Assembly (NCBI GenBank): GCA_018399685.1
Contig: JAGYOK010000005.1
Location: 19,047-83,046, forward strand
Source: Alphaproteobacteria bacterium
GTDB lineage: Bacteria > Pseudomonadota > Alphaproteobacteria > Micavibrionales > Micavibrionaceae
Reading direction: 5' to 3'
Length of the DNA stretch: 64,000 bases
Both the position numbers and the translations under genes were made by a program. Below are positions 46,531-57,030 of this stretch, piece after piece. Position 1 is the stretch's first letter. Every line of letters starts with the position of its first letter. The notes beneath the pieces are model-generated. The model ran no database searches. It worked only from the letters and a program-made list of their open reading frames with translations, and was not told the origin of the DNA.

Positions 46531-47811
46531 ATGTACAGCTTCTACAGGCTATTGACATATATTTGTAGCCCTCTAATCCCCTTGTTTATGCATTACCGAA
46601 AAAGAAAAGGTAAAGAAAACGAGCGGAGCATGGCCGAAAAATGCACAAGAGATTTTTCTCTTCCCCGCCCCGCGGGCAATATTAATCTTCTATGGATACA
46701 TGGAGCCAGCGTTGGAGAAGCGCAATCCTCCCTTATACTTATCGACCATTTGCTTGAGGCTTATCCATCGCTTCATATTATCGTAACAACAGGCACGCTC
46801 ACCTCGGCGGAGTTAATGAAAGACCGCCTGCCCGATCGAGCTTTTCATCAATTTTGCCCTCTTGACCACCCCGAATTCATAAGCAAATTTTTAAATCACT
46901 GGCGCCCCGATTGCGCAATCTGGATGGAATCAGAGCTTTGGCCAAACATACTTAATGAGTTAAAACAGCGCTCTATTCCTGCTATATTGGTCAATGCCCA
47001 TATGTCTTCCAAATCATTTAAACTTTGGAAACGCTTTACCTCTTTTTCAAGGCATATATTAGATACTTTTGAAATAATTCTTTGCCAAAGCGATATGGAC
47101 AAACAGCGCTTTGATCTTTTAGGAGCAAAGCAAAGTGTTGTAACAGATAACATCAAATACAGCGCCGCCCCCTTAACATACTCTGAAGACGACTTGATGC
47201 TTCTTCGCGACATTCTCGGCGAGAGGCACATTTGCCTTTATGCCAGCACCCATGAAGGAGAAGAGGTCAAAACTTTCAATATTCATGAGCGCCTGAAACA
47301 AAGCCTCCCGAACCTGCTTGGCATCATCGTCCCGCGCCACCCTGAAAGACGCAATGAGATATCCCGTCTATCCTCGAAATATGCTTTAAAGACCTCTTTC
47401 AGGGGCGAGAGTAAAACTCCCCCCAAAAACGACGATGACATATATATTGTTGATACTCTTGGCGAACTTGGCCTTTTTTATGCCCTAAGCCCTGTCGCAT
47501 ATATTGGCCGTTCACTCAGCAATGATGGCGGCGGCGGTCACAACCCGATAGAAGCAGCGCAACTCGGCTGCGCGGTTATTCATGGCTCTAAGATCCAAAA
47601 CCTGCAAGATATCTATGACCAGATGCATTCTAAAAAAGCCGCTTTGGTTGCCAAAGATGAAGCAGAGCTGGAGCAAATTATTTCCGCTTTACTTACAGAT
47701 CAGGACAAATGTGCTTCTCTGCAAAGATCTGCCTCTGCCTTTGCAAAAGAAAAATCCGGTGTAATTAAAACAATAATAAAAGAAATATCCCCTTATCTTG
47801 ACTGCATATAA
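46531..47811 (+). CDS. waaA: 3-deoxy-D-manno-octulosonic acid (Kdo) transferase
   Basis: A 426-residue GT-B glycosyltransferase that adds Kdo to lipid A precursor at the inner membrane. It has the N-terminal membrane anchor (YSFYRLLTYICSPL), LLWIHGASVGEA and the GGGHNPIEAAQLGCAVI donor-binding motif. The ATG at 46531 has GAGG upstream; in-frame ATGs upstream overlap paralogue B. It leads the waaA-lpxK-acyltransferase group. Confidence 0.95.
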   Translation: MYSFYRLLTYICSPLIPLFMHYRKRKGKENERSMAEKCTRDFSLPRPAGNINLLWIHGASVGEAQSSLILIDHLLEAYPSLHIIVTTGTLTSAELMKDRLPDRAFHQFCPLDHPEFISKFLNHWRPDCAIWMESELWPNILNELKQRSIPAILVNAHMSSKSFKLWKRFTSFSRHILDTFEIILCQSDMDKQRFDLLGAKQSVVTDNIKYSAAPLTYSEDDLMLLRDILGERHICLYASTHEGEEVKTFNIHERLKQSLPNLLGIIVPRHPERRNEISRLSSKYALKTSFRGESKTPPKNDDDIYIVDTLGELGLFYALSPVAYIGRSLSNDGGGGHNPIEAAQLGCAVIHGSKIQNLQDIYDQMHSKKAALVAKDEAELEQIISALLTDQDKCASLQRSASAFAKEKSGVIKTIIKEISPYLDCI

Positions 47812-47928
47812 AATCTGTATTCATCTACCGGAAGATTATTTTTATCTGACTAAAAAAATTGCACATAGAGCATAAATATTATACTTATATATATAGCTTT
47901 GATTACACACGCATGAATATAGCGGTTA

Positions 47929-48948
47929 ATGATGCCCATAAAGACGCCAAAATTCTGGTATTTAAATCCGGTAAATTTACGAGAAAAAAACCGGGTAGAT
48001 TATATACTGACATGCGCACTAAAACCATTCAGCTTGCTCTACCAACTTGGACATTTCGCAAAACTCTCTTTTACCCGAACTCATAAATCTCCCATTCCCG
48101 TAATCTGCGTTGGCAACGTAACCACAGGGGGCAGCGGCAAAACTCCCGTTTGCATATCCCTGAACAGCCTAATAAAGAAATACGACCTGTTTTCCAACCC
48201 TTGCTTTTTGACCAGAGGATATGGCGGAAACGACCCAGGCCCCAGACGCATAAAGGATCATGACACGGCGCTAACAGTTGGCGATGAACCGCTACTACTT
48301 GCAAGTCACTCAAATACAATAGTTTCTGTGAACCGCCATTACGGTGCTAAAAAGGCGCACGATCTTGGATCTGACCTGATAATCATGGATGATGGTCTAC
48401 AAAATCTAAGCTTGCGCAAAGACCTGAGCTTTCTTGTCATCGATGGCACACTTGGTTTAGGAAACCGTCAGACCCTCCCTGCCGGCCCTTTAAGAGAGCC
48501 TTTTACCATGGCTCTTAAACGCAGCGATGCTATCATTATTATCGGAGAAGACACATACGGTATAAAATCATTAATTCATACAAACATACCAATCTTTAAA
48601 GCCCGTATCAGCCCTGATGAACAAACAAACCCCATCTCGAAAGATATTTCCTATATCGCCTTTGCAGGCCTCGGCACACCGGAAAAATTTTTCAATACCT
48701 TGCGTGCCGACGGATTTAATCTCACCGATACAATAGAATTTGCCGATCACCACCTATACTCGGATGATGATATTAAGCGCCTCCTTGAAATGGCTGCCAG
48801 CTCCAAATCCAGACTAATCACAACAGAAAAAGATTACGTACGCCTTCCCGGCTCATTCAAAAAACAGGTATATAAATACTCTATAACTTTAAAATGGGAT
48901 GATGAATCCGCGCTTGTTCATTTTATAGCAGGAAAAATAAAGCAATAA
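47929..48948 (+). CDS. lpxK: Tetraacyldisaccharide 4'-kinase
   Basis: A 339-residue LpxK, which phosphorylates the 4' position of the lipid A disaccharide. The P-loop is VGNVTTGGSGKTP, followed by RGYGG, DEPLLLA and LIIMDDGLQN. ATG at 47929 or 47932 are both possible. It lies 117 bp after waaA. Confidence 0.95.
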   Translation: MMPIKTPKFWYLNPVNLREKNRVDYILTCALKPFSLLYQLGHFAKLSFTRTHKSPIPVICVGNVTTGGSGKTPVCISLNSLIKKYDLFSNPCFLTRGYGGNDPGPRRIKDHDTALTVGDEPLLLASHSNTIVSVNRHYGAKKAHDLGSDLIIMDDGLQNLSLRKDLSFLVIDGTLGLGNRQTLPAGPLREPFTMALKRSDAIIIIGEDTYGIKSLIHTNIPIFKARISPDEQTNPISKDISYIAFAGLGTPEKFFNTLRADGFNLTDTIEFADHHLYSDDDIKRLLEMAASSKSRLITTEKDYVRLPGSFKKQVYKYSITLKWDDESALVHFIAGKIKQ

Positions 48949-48976
48949 CTCCAGATACAATATATAGTGCCATGCA

Positions 48977-49849
48977 ATGAAAAAGATTCGCTATATTCTC
49001 GAAGCACTCTTCCTGTATTTGCTTTTTGCGGTATTTGGATGCATGCCTGCAAAAACAGCCTCTAATATCGGGGGATGGATTGGCCGCACTATTGGTCCCA
49101 AACTTGCCGCCAGCCGTAAGGCACGCAAGCACATTAAGATGGCGATGCCTGAAACCAAAGATGAGCGCGTCGAAGAAATCATCCAGGGTATGTGGGAAAA
49201 TCTGGGGCGCGTCATTGCCGAATACCCGCATCTTGAAGAAATCAGCCGCAAATACACGACTTTCGAAAATGAGAACCGCCTGCTTTCTTTGCTAAAGAAT
49301 GAGGGTCAGCCTCTCATTTTCATTGGCGGTCACTTGTCCAACTGGGAAATCAACTCCATAGCCCTGCTCACCCACCACAATAAAAAGGTCGATGCAACCT
49401 ACCGCCCGCCTAATAACCCATGGGTCGCACGATTGCTGGACAACGCCCGCACTCTTAAAGGGCGTTTAAAGGCTTACCCCAAATCCACCAAAAGTGGCCG
49501 TAAAATAATGCAAGCGCTGAGGCAAGGCCATACACTGGGCATCCTGATAGACCAAAAATATAATGAGGGCATAGAAGTCCCATTCTTTAATATGCCAGCC
49601 ATGACAAACCCCGTCGCTGTACGGCTCAGCCAGCGTTACCGCTGCCCGCTCGTGCCTGTCAAAAATATTCGCGGAGCAGATGGCTGCTCTTTCAGGATTA
49701 TCACTTACCCGCCTTTGGAAGTATTTCATCCCGATGGCACGCCTCGTCCCGTTAAAGACGTTTTGAAAGAAGCTCATATCCTGCTCGAAGCATGGATAAA
49801 AGACCACCCTGAGCAATGGCTCTGGCTGCATCACCGCTGGAATGTGTAA
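48977..49849 (+). CDS. Lipid A biosynthesis acyltransferase (LpxL/HtrB family)
   Basis: A 290-residue membrane-associated acyltransferase with an N-terminal hydrophobic segment (about 8-27), the H-x4-E motif GGHLSNWEIN and IDQKYNEGIEVPFF. It adds a secondary acyl chain to Kdo-lipid A, consistent with its place right after waaA and lpxK. Which position it acylates cannot be told. Confidence 0.9.
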   Translation: MKKIRYILEALFLYLLFAVFGCMPAKTASNIGGWIGRTIGPKLAASRKARKHIKMAMPETKDERVEEIIQGMWENLGRVIAEYPHLEEISRKYTTFENENRLLSLLKNEGQPLIFIGGHLSNWEINSIALLTHHNKKVDATYRPPNNPWVARLLDNARTLKGRLKAYPKSTKSGRKIMQALRQGHTLGILIDQKYNEGIEVPFFNMPAMTNPVAVRLSQRYRCPLVPVKNIRGADGCSFRIITYPPLEVFHPDGTPRPVKDVLKEAHILLEAWIKDHPEQWLWLHHRWNV

Positions 49850-49855
49850 AAAGAG

Positions 49856-50992
49856 CTAACCCGTTTTGCAATAAGGCTTATTACCGTTATGATAGTCATC
49901 TATAACGCGCCGCGTAATTGCCTCTAACTTACCCTCAGCCAGATAACACCCCGCAGCAGAGAGCATTTTTTTGTTACATATAGTCTCTAAAAACAACAAT
50001 ATATCTTCTGGAAGTGAGCGGTATAAGCCGGCTTCTTCACTAATGGCCAGAGATTCATAACGCGTAATATCATAATCAACCGCCGCAGAGTTCATTATAT
50101 CCGCCTCTTGCAACATCACACACAACAAGCATAAATGACTCTCCTCCATCAGCACGGATATTTCTTCATGAAGCTTTTCCTCGTCTTCATTTATATTTGA
50201 AACATCCTCATCCATACCAAAATGGAATTCATATGCCGTTCGGAGTTGGCTAACCGGACTAATCGGATCACCAATAGGAGAAACATCCGTAGTTATAAGC
50301 ATAACTTTAATATCTTCCAGCATTTCTTCATCAAGCCCGGCTGCCGCCAGATACGGATATGCATAAGAAAATGAACGTTTTTCAATCATCGCCAGATGGT
50401 ATTTGTGGTCTACAATATTTCCTTTACCTTCATGGCCGATATCATGAATGCACGCAGATATAACAAGCTTGGCAATATCAGATTTTTCAAGTAAATGACT
50501 TGTCCCTTTAAACAAAATGTTGTTATGCGCCGCAATCATCCGCACAACATGTAGTAAAACTTTACGAAAATGTAGATTATTATGATAAGGCAGATCATTT
50601 GGAAATTCTGCCAGAACGCCCGCCACCAGCATCGCTCTAACCATTGGCTCGTCCGCAGGATCTTTAAGCTCGATAACGCCACCTTTGCCGGAGATAAACC
50701 CGAATTTCTCCAGCGCTACAAGAACCATAGAACCAGCATGAAACAAATCTTTCCCCTCATGCCAGCCCCGCACAAGATTACAGGTTTCATTCGCTAATTG
50801 TACGGCATTTTCATTGCTGGAGAAAATATAAGCCAACCGCGCCTTTGCCAGCGCATAATCACTATTCAAACGTTCTTCTTCCTGATTTACAAGCACAGAA
50901 AGCTGACCTTCATCAAGCCACATATCTTCTAACGCATCCAAATCAATATCAGAGAAAAAAGACTGCAAAATATTCGTTAGTTTTACCTGCAT
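49856..50992 (-). CDS. Class I cyclic-nucleotide phosphodiesterase-like HD protein
   Basis: A 378-residue protein with the signature of eukaryotic-type 3',5'-cyclic nucleotide phosphodiesterases: YHNNLHFRKV (136-145, proton-donor His137) and HDIGHEGKGN (183-192, metal ligands), then a late Asp in QEADIMN (about 300-306). No export signal or sensor domain is visible in the N-terminal 110 residues. It may degrade cAMP or cGMP. Ends 7 bp before the convergent acyltransferase. Confidence 0.75.
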   Translation of the reverse strand: MQVKLTNILQSFFSDIDLDALEDMWLDEGQLSVLVNQEEERLNSDYALAKARLAYIFSSNENAVQLANETCNLVRGWHEGKDLFHAGSMVLVALEKFGFISGKGGVIELKDPADEPMVRAMLVAGVLAEFPNDLPYHNNLHFRKVLLHVVRMIAAHNNILFKGTSHLLEKSDIAKLVISACIHDIGHEGKGNIVDHKYHLAMIEKRSFSYAYPYLAAAGLDEEMLEDIKVMLITTDVSPIGDPISPVSQLRTAYEFHFGMDEDVSNINEDEEKLHEEISVLMEESHLCLLCVMLQEADIMNSAAVDYDITRYESLAISEEAGLYRSLPEDILLFLETICNKKMLSAAGCYLAEGKLEAITRRVIDDYHNGNKPYCKTG

Positions 50993-51060
50993 TATTCTGG
51001 TGTTCTAAACATTGATGCGAGTCATCAGTTGGAGTTAAAATTCATTAAATAACAATTATG

Positions 51061-51082
51061 TATGTTATATGTATGTAACATA
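51061..51082. repeat. 7-bp inverted repeat in the divergent gap before aroG
   Basis: TATGTTA (51061-51067) and TAACATA (51076-51082) around an 8-bp spacer, 69 bp upstream of the phosphodiesterase start in a 251-bp divergent gap. Possible operator. I see no gene in the gap. Confidence 0.3.
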
Positions 51083-51243
51083 AAAAAATGGAAGGACAAA
51101 GTCATACAAGACAATATAACATGAACATATGCGCCTCCATAGCCACAATTTCCAAGAGTGTAATTGATTATTGTCGATATTTAAGGCTATAAACGTTGTT
51201 CGTGGTTTTTAATGACGACAAAAAATAGTTAACAGTTAAGTAC

Positions 51244-52650
51244 ATGGACAAGCAAATGACCTCAACACAATGGAGCCCTGAGAGCTGGAGAAAAAAACCT
51301 GCAAAGCAGCTTCCATCTTATAAAGATGGAGCGTTGCTAAAACAGACTGAAAATGAGCTAAAGAAGTTCCCTCCACTTGTTTTTGCCGGAGAAGCCCGCG
51401 ACCTCCAGTCTCGGCTTGGAAATGTTGCCCGCGGTAATGGCTTTTTGTTACAAGGCGGAGATTGTGCTGAAAGCTTCGCCGAATTCAACGCCAACAAAAT
51501 CCGCGATACGTTTAGAGCCTTGCTGCAAATGGCTGTCGTTATGACCTATGCTGGCTCTATGCCGATTGTAAAAGTAGGGCGCATGGCAGGCCAGTTTGCC
51601 AAGCCCCGCTCCAGCGATAATGAAACACAGGGCGATATTACCCTGCCAAGCTATCGCGGCGACTGTGTTAACTCGCTTGATTTTACTGAAGAGGCTCGTG
51701 AGCCGGATCCCCGTCGCATGATTTCCGCTTATAATCAAGCAGCAGCCACACTCAACCTGTTACGTGCTTTTGCTACTGGCGGCTATGCAAATCTTAACAA
51801 AGTGAGCCAATGGAACCTCGACTTTGTCGCTGACAGCCCACTTGGCGAACGTTACGAAGCTTTGGCAACCCAGATCAGCGATGCACTTAACTTCATGCGC
51901 GCTTGCGGCATCACAGCCGAGAATGTACCAACAATTAAAAAAACCAACTTTTACACATCTCATGAAGCCTTGCTCCTCCCATACGAGGAATCCCTTACCC
52001 GTCAGGACAGCTTAACCGGAGACTGGTACGACACCTCCGCGCACTTCCTTTGGATCGGCGCACGTACACACCAGCTGGAAAATGCGCAAGTGGAGTTTGC
52101 CCGCGGAATCAAAAACCCGATCGGCCTTAAATGCTCTCCCGCTATTGGAACGGATGAGCTATTGCGCCTGATTGAAACTTTGAACCCTGATAACATTCCG
52201 GGACGCCTGACGCTTATTGCCCGTATGGGATATGAGCAGGTTGAAGAAAAGCTTGCACCGCTCGTCCGCGCAGTCAAAAGCGAAGGGCGCAGCGTTGTCT
52301 GGTCTTGTGATCCGATGCACGGCAACACAATCAAGTCTTCCAGCGGTTTCAAGACCCGTCCGTTCGATAATGTTCTAGCGGAAGTCCGCGGCTTCTTTGC
52401 CGTTCACAAGGCAGAAGGAACGCATCCGGGTGGCGTTCACATTGAAATGACCGGCCAGAATGTTACCGAATGTGTTGGCGGCGCCGAAGCTATTGGTGAC
52501 GAAGACCTCTCAAGCCGCTATCATACACACTGTGACCCGCGCCTGAACGCCAATCAAGCGCTGGAGATGGCTTTCCTTATCGCTGACGAGCTTAAAAACA
52601 TTCGCCGCGAACCGGAAAAAGAGAAAGACTTCACCACTGCACAATGGTAA
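51244..52650 (+). CDS. aroG: Class II 3-deoxy-7-phosphoheptulonate (DAHP) synthase
   Basis: A 468-residue class II (plant-type) DAHP synthase, the first enzyme of aromatic amino acid synthesis. GGDCAESF carries the metal Cys, with [23 protein letters not shown] and [20 protein letters not shown] at 51256 is an alternative start. It leads aroG-nadE-gltX. Confidence 0.96.
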   Translation: MDKQMTSTQWSPESWRKKPAKQLPSYKDGALLKQTENELKKFPPLVFAGEARDLQSRLGNVARGNGFLLQGGDCAESFAEFNANKIRDTFRALLQMAVVMTYAGSMPIVKVGRMAGQFAKPRSSDNETQGDITLPSYRGDCVNSLDFTEEAREPDPRRMISAYNQAAATLNLLRAFATGGYANLNKVSQWNLDFVADSPLGERYEALATQISDALNFMRACGITAENVPTIKKTNFYTSHEALLLPYEESLTRQDSLTGDWYDTSAHFLWIGARTHQLENAQVEFARGIKNPIGLKCSPAIGTDELLRLIETLNPDNIPGRLTLIARMGYEQVEEKLAPLVRAVKSEGRSVVWSCDPMHGNTIKSSSGFKTRPFDNVLAEVRGFFAVHKAEGTHPGGVHIEMTGQNVTECVGGAEAIGDEDLSSRYHTHCDPRLNANQALEMAFLIADELKNIRREPEKEKDFTTAQW

Positions 52651-52668
52651 TTAAAGGTAGTAAAAAAG

Positions 52669-54411
52669 ATGGCTGCCAAACCTGTAAACATCACCTGCGC
52701 GCAAGCAAACCCCACTGTCGGCGACATTAAGGGCAATGCGCGCATTATGCTTGATATATGGAACAAACACGACAAAGCCAGCGACCTTGTCCTGTTCCCG
52801 GAGCTGTTTTTATGCGGCTATCCTCCCGAAGATCTGGTATTAAACTCGGCATTCATTTCCGCTTTGGAACAAGAAGTCATAGAGATTTGCAAACAATCCA
52901 AATCCTTCCAGAGCGCCGCTCTTATACCTACAATCTGGCGGGTTAACGATGTAATCACCAACGCTGCTTTACTGGTTGAAGCCGGTCAAATTCGCCATAT
53001 TTTCTATAAACACAAGCTTCCCAATAACAATGTTTTTGACGAGCCGCGCACCTTTTCCCCCGGCCCTTTGCCACTGCCCTATAACTTCCGCGGGCATTCC
53101 CTTGGCATCATGATTTGCGAAGATATCTGGCATCTTGAGGTTCCTATGCACCTTAAAGAAAACGGCGCCGAAATTCTTATTGTCATCAACGGCAGCCCGT
53201 TCCATATTCATCAGCAAAACGAGCGTTACAACGTCACCCAACCGGCAGTCACACAAACGGGGCTGGATCTCATATACCTTAATATGACAGGCGGTCAGGA
53301 CGATCTGGTCTTTGATGGACGTTCCTTTATCATGCACAAAGACGGAGAAATCATCCACGAATCCCCGGCCTTTGAAGAAGATATCTTTTCTGTCACTGTC
53401 GGACATTCCGCCAAAGCTTCTAACACCATTCACCTATCCGTCATTGCGATGCCGCAGGCCGAAGCAATCCACCTCTCCAACCCGCTAAAATCCCCCCCCA
53501 TCAAACAAGATCAAGGTTCGGATTATGTAAAATATTTACCCGATCCGATGGAGCTTATATACAAAGCTCTCATCACCGGCGTGCGCGATTACGTACATAA
53601 GAACGGCTTCAAAGACGTTCTGCTGGGGCTTTCCGGCGGAATAGACAGCGCCCTGACAGCAGCCATCGCAGTCGACGCTCTAGGTTCGGATTATGTAAAA
53701 TGCTATCTCCTACCCTCCGAATTTACATCGACTGAGAGCAATCAAGACGCTGAAAAATGCGCCCGCGCATTAAATATTTCATACGAAACAATCCCTATTT
53801 CCGGAATAATGAACGCATTCGAGAGCACAATTCCTGTGCTCAAAGGCATAGCTCATGAGAACACACAAAGCCGCATCCGCGGTAGCATTCTTATGGCCAA
53901 ATCCAATATGAGCGGTGCTATGCTCCTGACCACAGGCAATAAAAGCGAAGTCGCTGTAGGCTACTGCACACTATATGGCGACATGAATGGCGGCTTTAAT
54001 CCGCTCAAAGATGTTTATAAAACTGATGTTTACAAGTTGGCCAGATGGCGTAATGAGCAAACTCCGGTCATCCCCGAGCGCATCATAACAAAGGCTCCAA
54101 CAGCCGAGCTACGCGCCAATCAAAAGGATGAAGACTCCCTGCCGCCTTACGACCTGCTGGATGATATCCTGCGCCTGCTCATAGATTACGACGATATTGA
54201 CTGGAGCACCGCCACTCAGGAACTACAAGATATGCGGGCTAAATGCCTAAAGCACCCACAAGATGTTGAAAAGATCGCCCGCCTCCTCAAGCTCAATGAG
54301 TATAAACGCTATCAAGCCGCGCCGGGAACCCGTATATCTGCCAGAGGCTTTGGCCGTGACCGCCGCTACCCCCTTACAAATCATTTTGTAAATAAGATTG
54401 AAAAACCCTAG
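52669..54411 (+). CDS. nadE: Glutamine-dependent NAD(+) synthetase
   Basis: A 580-residue two-domain enzyme. The N-terminal nitrilase-type glutaminase has Glu45, Lys116 and Cys150 (MICEDIWHLE). The C-terminal synthetase has the PP-loop LGLSGGIDSALTA and LLTTGNKSEVAVGYCT. It converts deamido-NAD to NAD. AAAGG lies upstream of the ATG. Confidence 0.96.
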   Translation: MAAKPVNITCAQANPTVGDIKGNARIMLDIWNKHDKASDLVLFPELFLCGYPPEDLVLNSAFISALEQEVIEICKQSKSFQSAALIPTIWRVNDVITNAALLVEAGQIRHIFYKHKLPNNNVFDEPRTFSPGPLPLPYNFRGHSLGIMICEDIWHLEVPMHLKENGAEILIVINGSPFHIHQQNERYNVTQPAVTQTGLDLIYLNMTGGQDDLVFDGRSFIMHKDGEIIHESPAFEEDIFSVTVGHSAKASNTIHLSVIAMPQAEAIHLSNPLKSPPIKQDQGSDYVKYLPDPMELIYKALITGVRDYVHKNGFKDVLLGLSGGIDSALTAAIAVDALGSDYVKCYLLPSEFTSTESNQDAEKCARALNISYETIPISGIMNAFESTIPVLKGIAHENTQSRIRGSILMAKSNMSGAMLLTTGNKSEVAVGYCTLYGDMNGGFNPLKDVYKTDVYKLARWRNEQTPVIPERIITKAPTAELRANQKDEDSLPPYDLLDDILRLLIDYDDIDWSTATQELQDMRAKCLKHPQDVEKIARLLKLNEYKRYQAAPGTRISARGFGRDRRYPLTNHFVNKIEKP

Positions 54412-54460
54412 CATTCCCGCTATGTAAGACTACTGAAATTTTATAGATGAGCGATTAATT

Positions 54461-55807
54461 ATGAGCGTTAAAGTTAGATTTGCCCCCTCCCCAACCGGAA
54501 TGATGCACGTTGGAAACGCGCGCACAGCCTTGATTACATGGCTGTTCACACGCGCCAATAACGGCCATTTCCTCTTGCGCATTGACGACACAGATCAAGA
54601 ACGCTCCAAAAAAGAGTATGAAGACGCCATCGAAGAAGGCTTAAAATGGCTGGGCATGGACTGGGATTCAAAAGCCCGCCAGCGGGAGCGCATGGATATC
54701 TATAATGAAAAGATCGAAGAGCTAAAGTCCAAAGGGCGCCTTTACCCCTGTTACGAAACACCGGACGAGCTTGACCTAAAGCGCAAAAGCCAGCTATCCC
54801 GCAAGCTTCCTCCCATTTATGACCGTGAGGCACTGAACCTCACACAGGAACAAAAATCCAAATATGAAGCTCAAGGCCGCAAACCCCACTGGCGTTTCAA
54901 GCTGGAGCACGCTCCCATTGAATGGGAAGACATTATCCGCGGCTCTGTCAAATTCAGCGGCGCAGACATGTCCGACCCTGTGCTAATCCGTGAAGATGGC
55001 TCGCCGCTTTATCACTTATGCTCTGTCATTGATGATATGGAATACGGCATAACCCACGTTATCCGCGGCGAAGACCACGTATCCAACACCGCCGCACATA
55101 TTCAGATGTTCGAAGCTCTGGGAGCAAAAGTCCCGACATTCGCGCACCTGCCACTTCTATCAGACATGGAAGGTGGAAAGCTCTCCAAACGCCTCGGCTC
55201 ACTCAGCCTCAAAGACCTGCGCGATGAGGGGCTTGATGCCATGGCTGTCGTCAGCCTGATGGCGCGGCTTGGCTCCTCCGATCCGATAGAACCGTTTACA
55301 AATATGCACGATGTAATTGAGAAATTCGACCTTGGAAAATTCTCTCGCGGAACGCCTAAATTTGACGATAAAGAGCTTTACCGCCTCAACGCAAAGATCC
55401 TGCAAATCTATAGCTATAATGACGTTAAAAACCGCCTCGCCGATATGGGGCTGGCAGAAATGGACGAAGAATTCTGGAACGCAATCCGGTCAAATATTGA
55501 AAGCCTTAAAAACGCAAAAGAATGGTGGCAGGTCGCCAAAGGCCCGGTTACTCCGATCATTGAAGATAAAGACTTTGCCCTGCAGGCTATGGAGCTACTC
55601 CCTCCAACGCCATGGGATGAGAACACATGGCAGGAATGGACGAACGCTATTAAAGAAAAAACCGGACGCAAGGGAAAGCAACTCTTTATGCCATTACGCC
55701 ATGCCCTAACAGGTATGGAGCACGGGCCGGAGATGCAACAATTACTCTTGCTGATTGGTGAGGAAAAGGTAAAAGAACGCCTGCAATACAAACAGGCGGC
55801 GGCTTAA
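54461..55807 (+). CDS. gltX: Glutamyl-tRNA synthetase
   Basis: A 448-residue class I synthetase. The HIGH-type motif is MHVGNARTALITW and the KMSKS-type motif GGKLSKR. Many alphaproteobacteria have two GltX copies and use GatCAB to make Gln-tRNA; whether this copy is discriminating or not cannot be told here. Confidence 0.95.
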   Translation: MSVKVRFAPSPTGMMHVGNARTALITWLFTRANNGHFLLRIDDTDQERSKKEYEDAIEEGLKWLGMDWDSKARQRERMDIYNEKIEELKSKGRLYPCYETPDELDLKRKSQLSRKLPPIYDREALNLTQEQKSKYEAQGRKPHWRFKLEHAPIEWEDIIRGSVKFSGADMSDPVLIREDGSPLYHLCSVIDDMEYGITHVIRGEDHVSNTAAHIQMFEALGAKVPTFAHLPLLSDMEGGKLSKRLGSLSLKDLRDEGLDAMAVVSLMARLGSSDPIEPFTNMHDVIEKFDLGKFSRGTPKFDDKELYRLNAKILQIYSYNDVKNRLADMGLAEMDEEFWNAIRSNIESLKNAKEWWQVAKGPVTPIIEDKDFALQAMELLPPTPWDENTWQEWTNAIKEKTGRKGKQLFMPLRHALTGMEHGPEMQQLLLLIGEEKVKERLQYKQAAA

Positions 55808-56037
55808 TGCTTATATTTCAGGGAATATAAAAATTTCTCAAGCTTTTCAGCTTCTTCCTGATTGGACTGCGGCCATAAAAGCTCAATAGTACTATAGAAG
55901 GCCTGACGCCCCTCAATGAAAAGGTGGTCACAAAGCAAGACTTTACGGCGCGGAGATAAAGAAGAGAACTCCTCAATAATATCGAACGTTCCGCCGCTCG
56001 CTTCAATGATTTCACGTAAACCTGATTTCATTAACAT
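55804..56037 (-). CDS. Small hypothetical protein convergent with gltX
   Basis: A 77-residue soluble protein, Leu/Glu-rich, with LSPRRKVLLCDHLFIEGRQAFYSTIELLWP in the centre by family-neutral description. I chose ATG 56037 with AGGGGAA upstream; earlier in-frame ATGs reach 56133. Its stop overlaps the gltX end by 4 bp. No family recognised. Confidence 0.5.
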   Translation of the reverse strand: MLMKSGLREIIEASGGTFDIIEEFSSLSPRRKVLLCDHLFIEGRQAFYSTIELLWPQSNQEEAEKLEKFLYSLKYKH

Positions 56038-56168
56038 TATTTTTCCCCTTAACGCCCGGCGCTTATTATTATAAAACTTGCTTACCCGATAATAAGTTAT
56101 CTTATACGCCTTTTTAACACAGAAGTAAAGCATTAGCTAAAAACACGTTATAAAACAAAGAGTTAGAC

Positions 56169-56966
56169 ATGCAACAAAAAATAGCGCACCGCACAAAAAA
56201 ACACAACCAAAAGGATACTACGCCCGCGCCGTCTATCATTTTATGCCGACCCCAAATGGGTGAAAACATCGGAGCCGCCGCCCGCGCCATGCTCAATTTC
56301 GAGCTTACAGATCTACGAATTGTAGCTCCTCGCGACGGCTGGCCTAATGAGCGCGCCGACGCTACAGCCTCCGGTGCTTTTGATGTTATGCCAGAGCCGC
56401 GTATATTTGATACTCTTAAAGAAGCTATAAGCGACATTCACTTCACCATCGCTACAAGCGCTCGCAGACGCGATATGGTCAAGCCCGTCTATAACCCCGT
56501 AAATGCCATGAATGAGCTGCTGACGCGTGCCGGTAACAACCAGAAAACCGGCATAGTCTTTGGGGCAGAGCGCACCGGCCTGACCAATGAAGAAATCTCG
56601 CTATGTCAGGCTCTTATGAATGTTCCAACCAACCCTGATTTTGCCTCCCTCAACCTTTCACAAAGCGTTATGCTTGGCGCTTATGAATGGCACAAAATCG
56701 CAAAAAGCAACGACTATAGCCAAAGCGAGCCTCCTGCCTTAAACCCGAACGACAGCTTCCCCGCACCTCAAGGAGAAATATCCTCCTTCATAGAGCGACT
56801 GGAAAACGATCTGGAGAAGCGCCGCTTTTTCCGCACGCCGGAAATGAAACCCACCGTAATGGTTAATATCCGCAATATCTTCACCCGCACCGATATCACC
56901 GATCAGGAGCTACGCACTTTGCACGGCATTCTCTCGGCTCTAAGAGGCAATAAAACCGGCAAATAA
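56169..56966 (+). CDS. trmJ: RNA methyltransferase, TrmH/TrmJ family
   Basis: A 265-residue SPOUT methyltransferase. Motif 1 is RPQMGENIGAAARAMLNF, motif 2 FGAERTGLTNEEI and motif 3 LNLSQSVMLGAYEW, with a C-terminal helical extension as in TrmJ, which 2'-O-methylates position 32 in tRNAs. The exact target is inferred from family. Confidence 0.88.
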   Translation: MQQKIAHRTKKHNQKDTTPAPSIILCRPQMGENIGAAARAMLNFELTDLRIVAPRDGWPNERADATASGAFDVMPEPRIFDTLKEAISDIHFTIATSARRRDMVKPVYNPVNAMNELLTRAGNNQKTGIVFGAERTGLTNEEISLCQALMNVPTNPDFASLNLSQSVMLGAYEWHKIAKSNDYSQSEPPALNPNDSFPAPQGEISSFIERLENDLEKRRFFRTPEMKPTVMVNIRNIFTRTDITDQELRTLHGILSALRGNKTGK

Positions 56967-56993
56967 AAAGCCACCCAAACAGGCGGCTTTTTG
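56965..56993 (+). terminator. Rho-independent terminator after trmJ
   Basis: AAAAAGCC with inner ACC pairs against GGCGGCTTTTT (one mismatch), followed by TT. It overlaps the trmJ stop region. Confidence 0.75.
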
Positions 56994-57030
56994 AATTTTT
57001 GATATCTAGCTCATAATCGTTCAGATTTTT

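Noticed and set aside
51091..51195. 34-codon frame upstream of aroG
   Set aside because: No SD and polar, unremarkable sequence in a regulatory gap.
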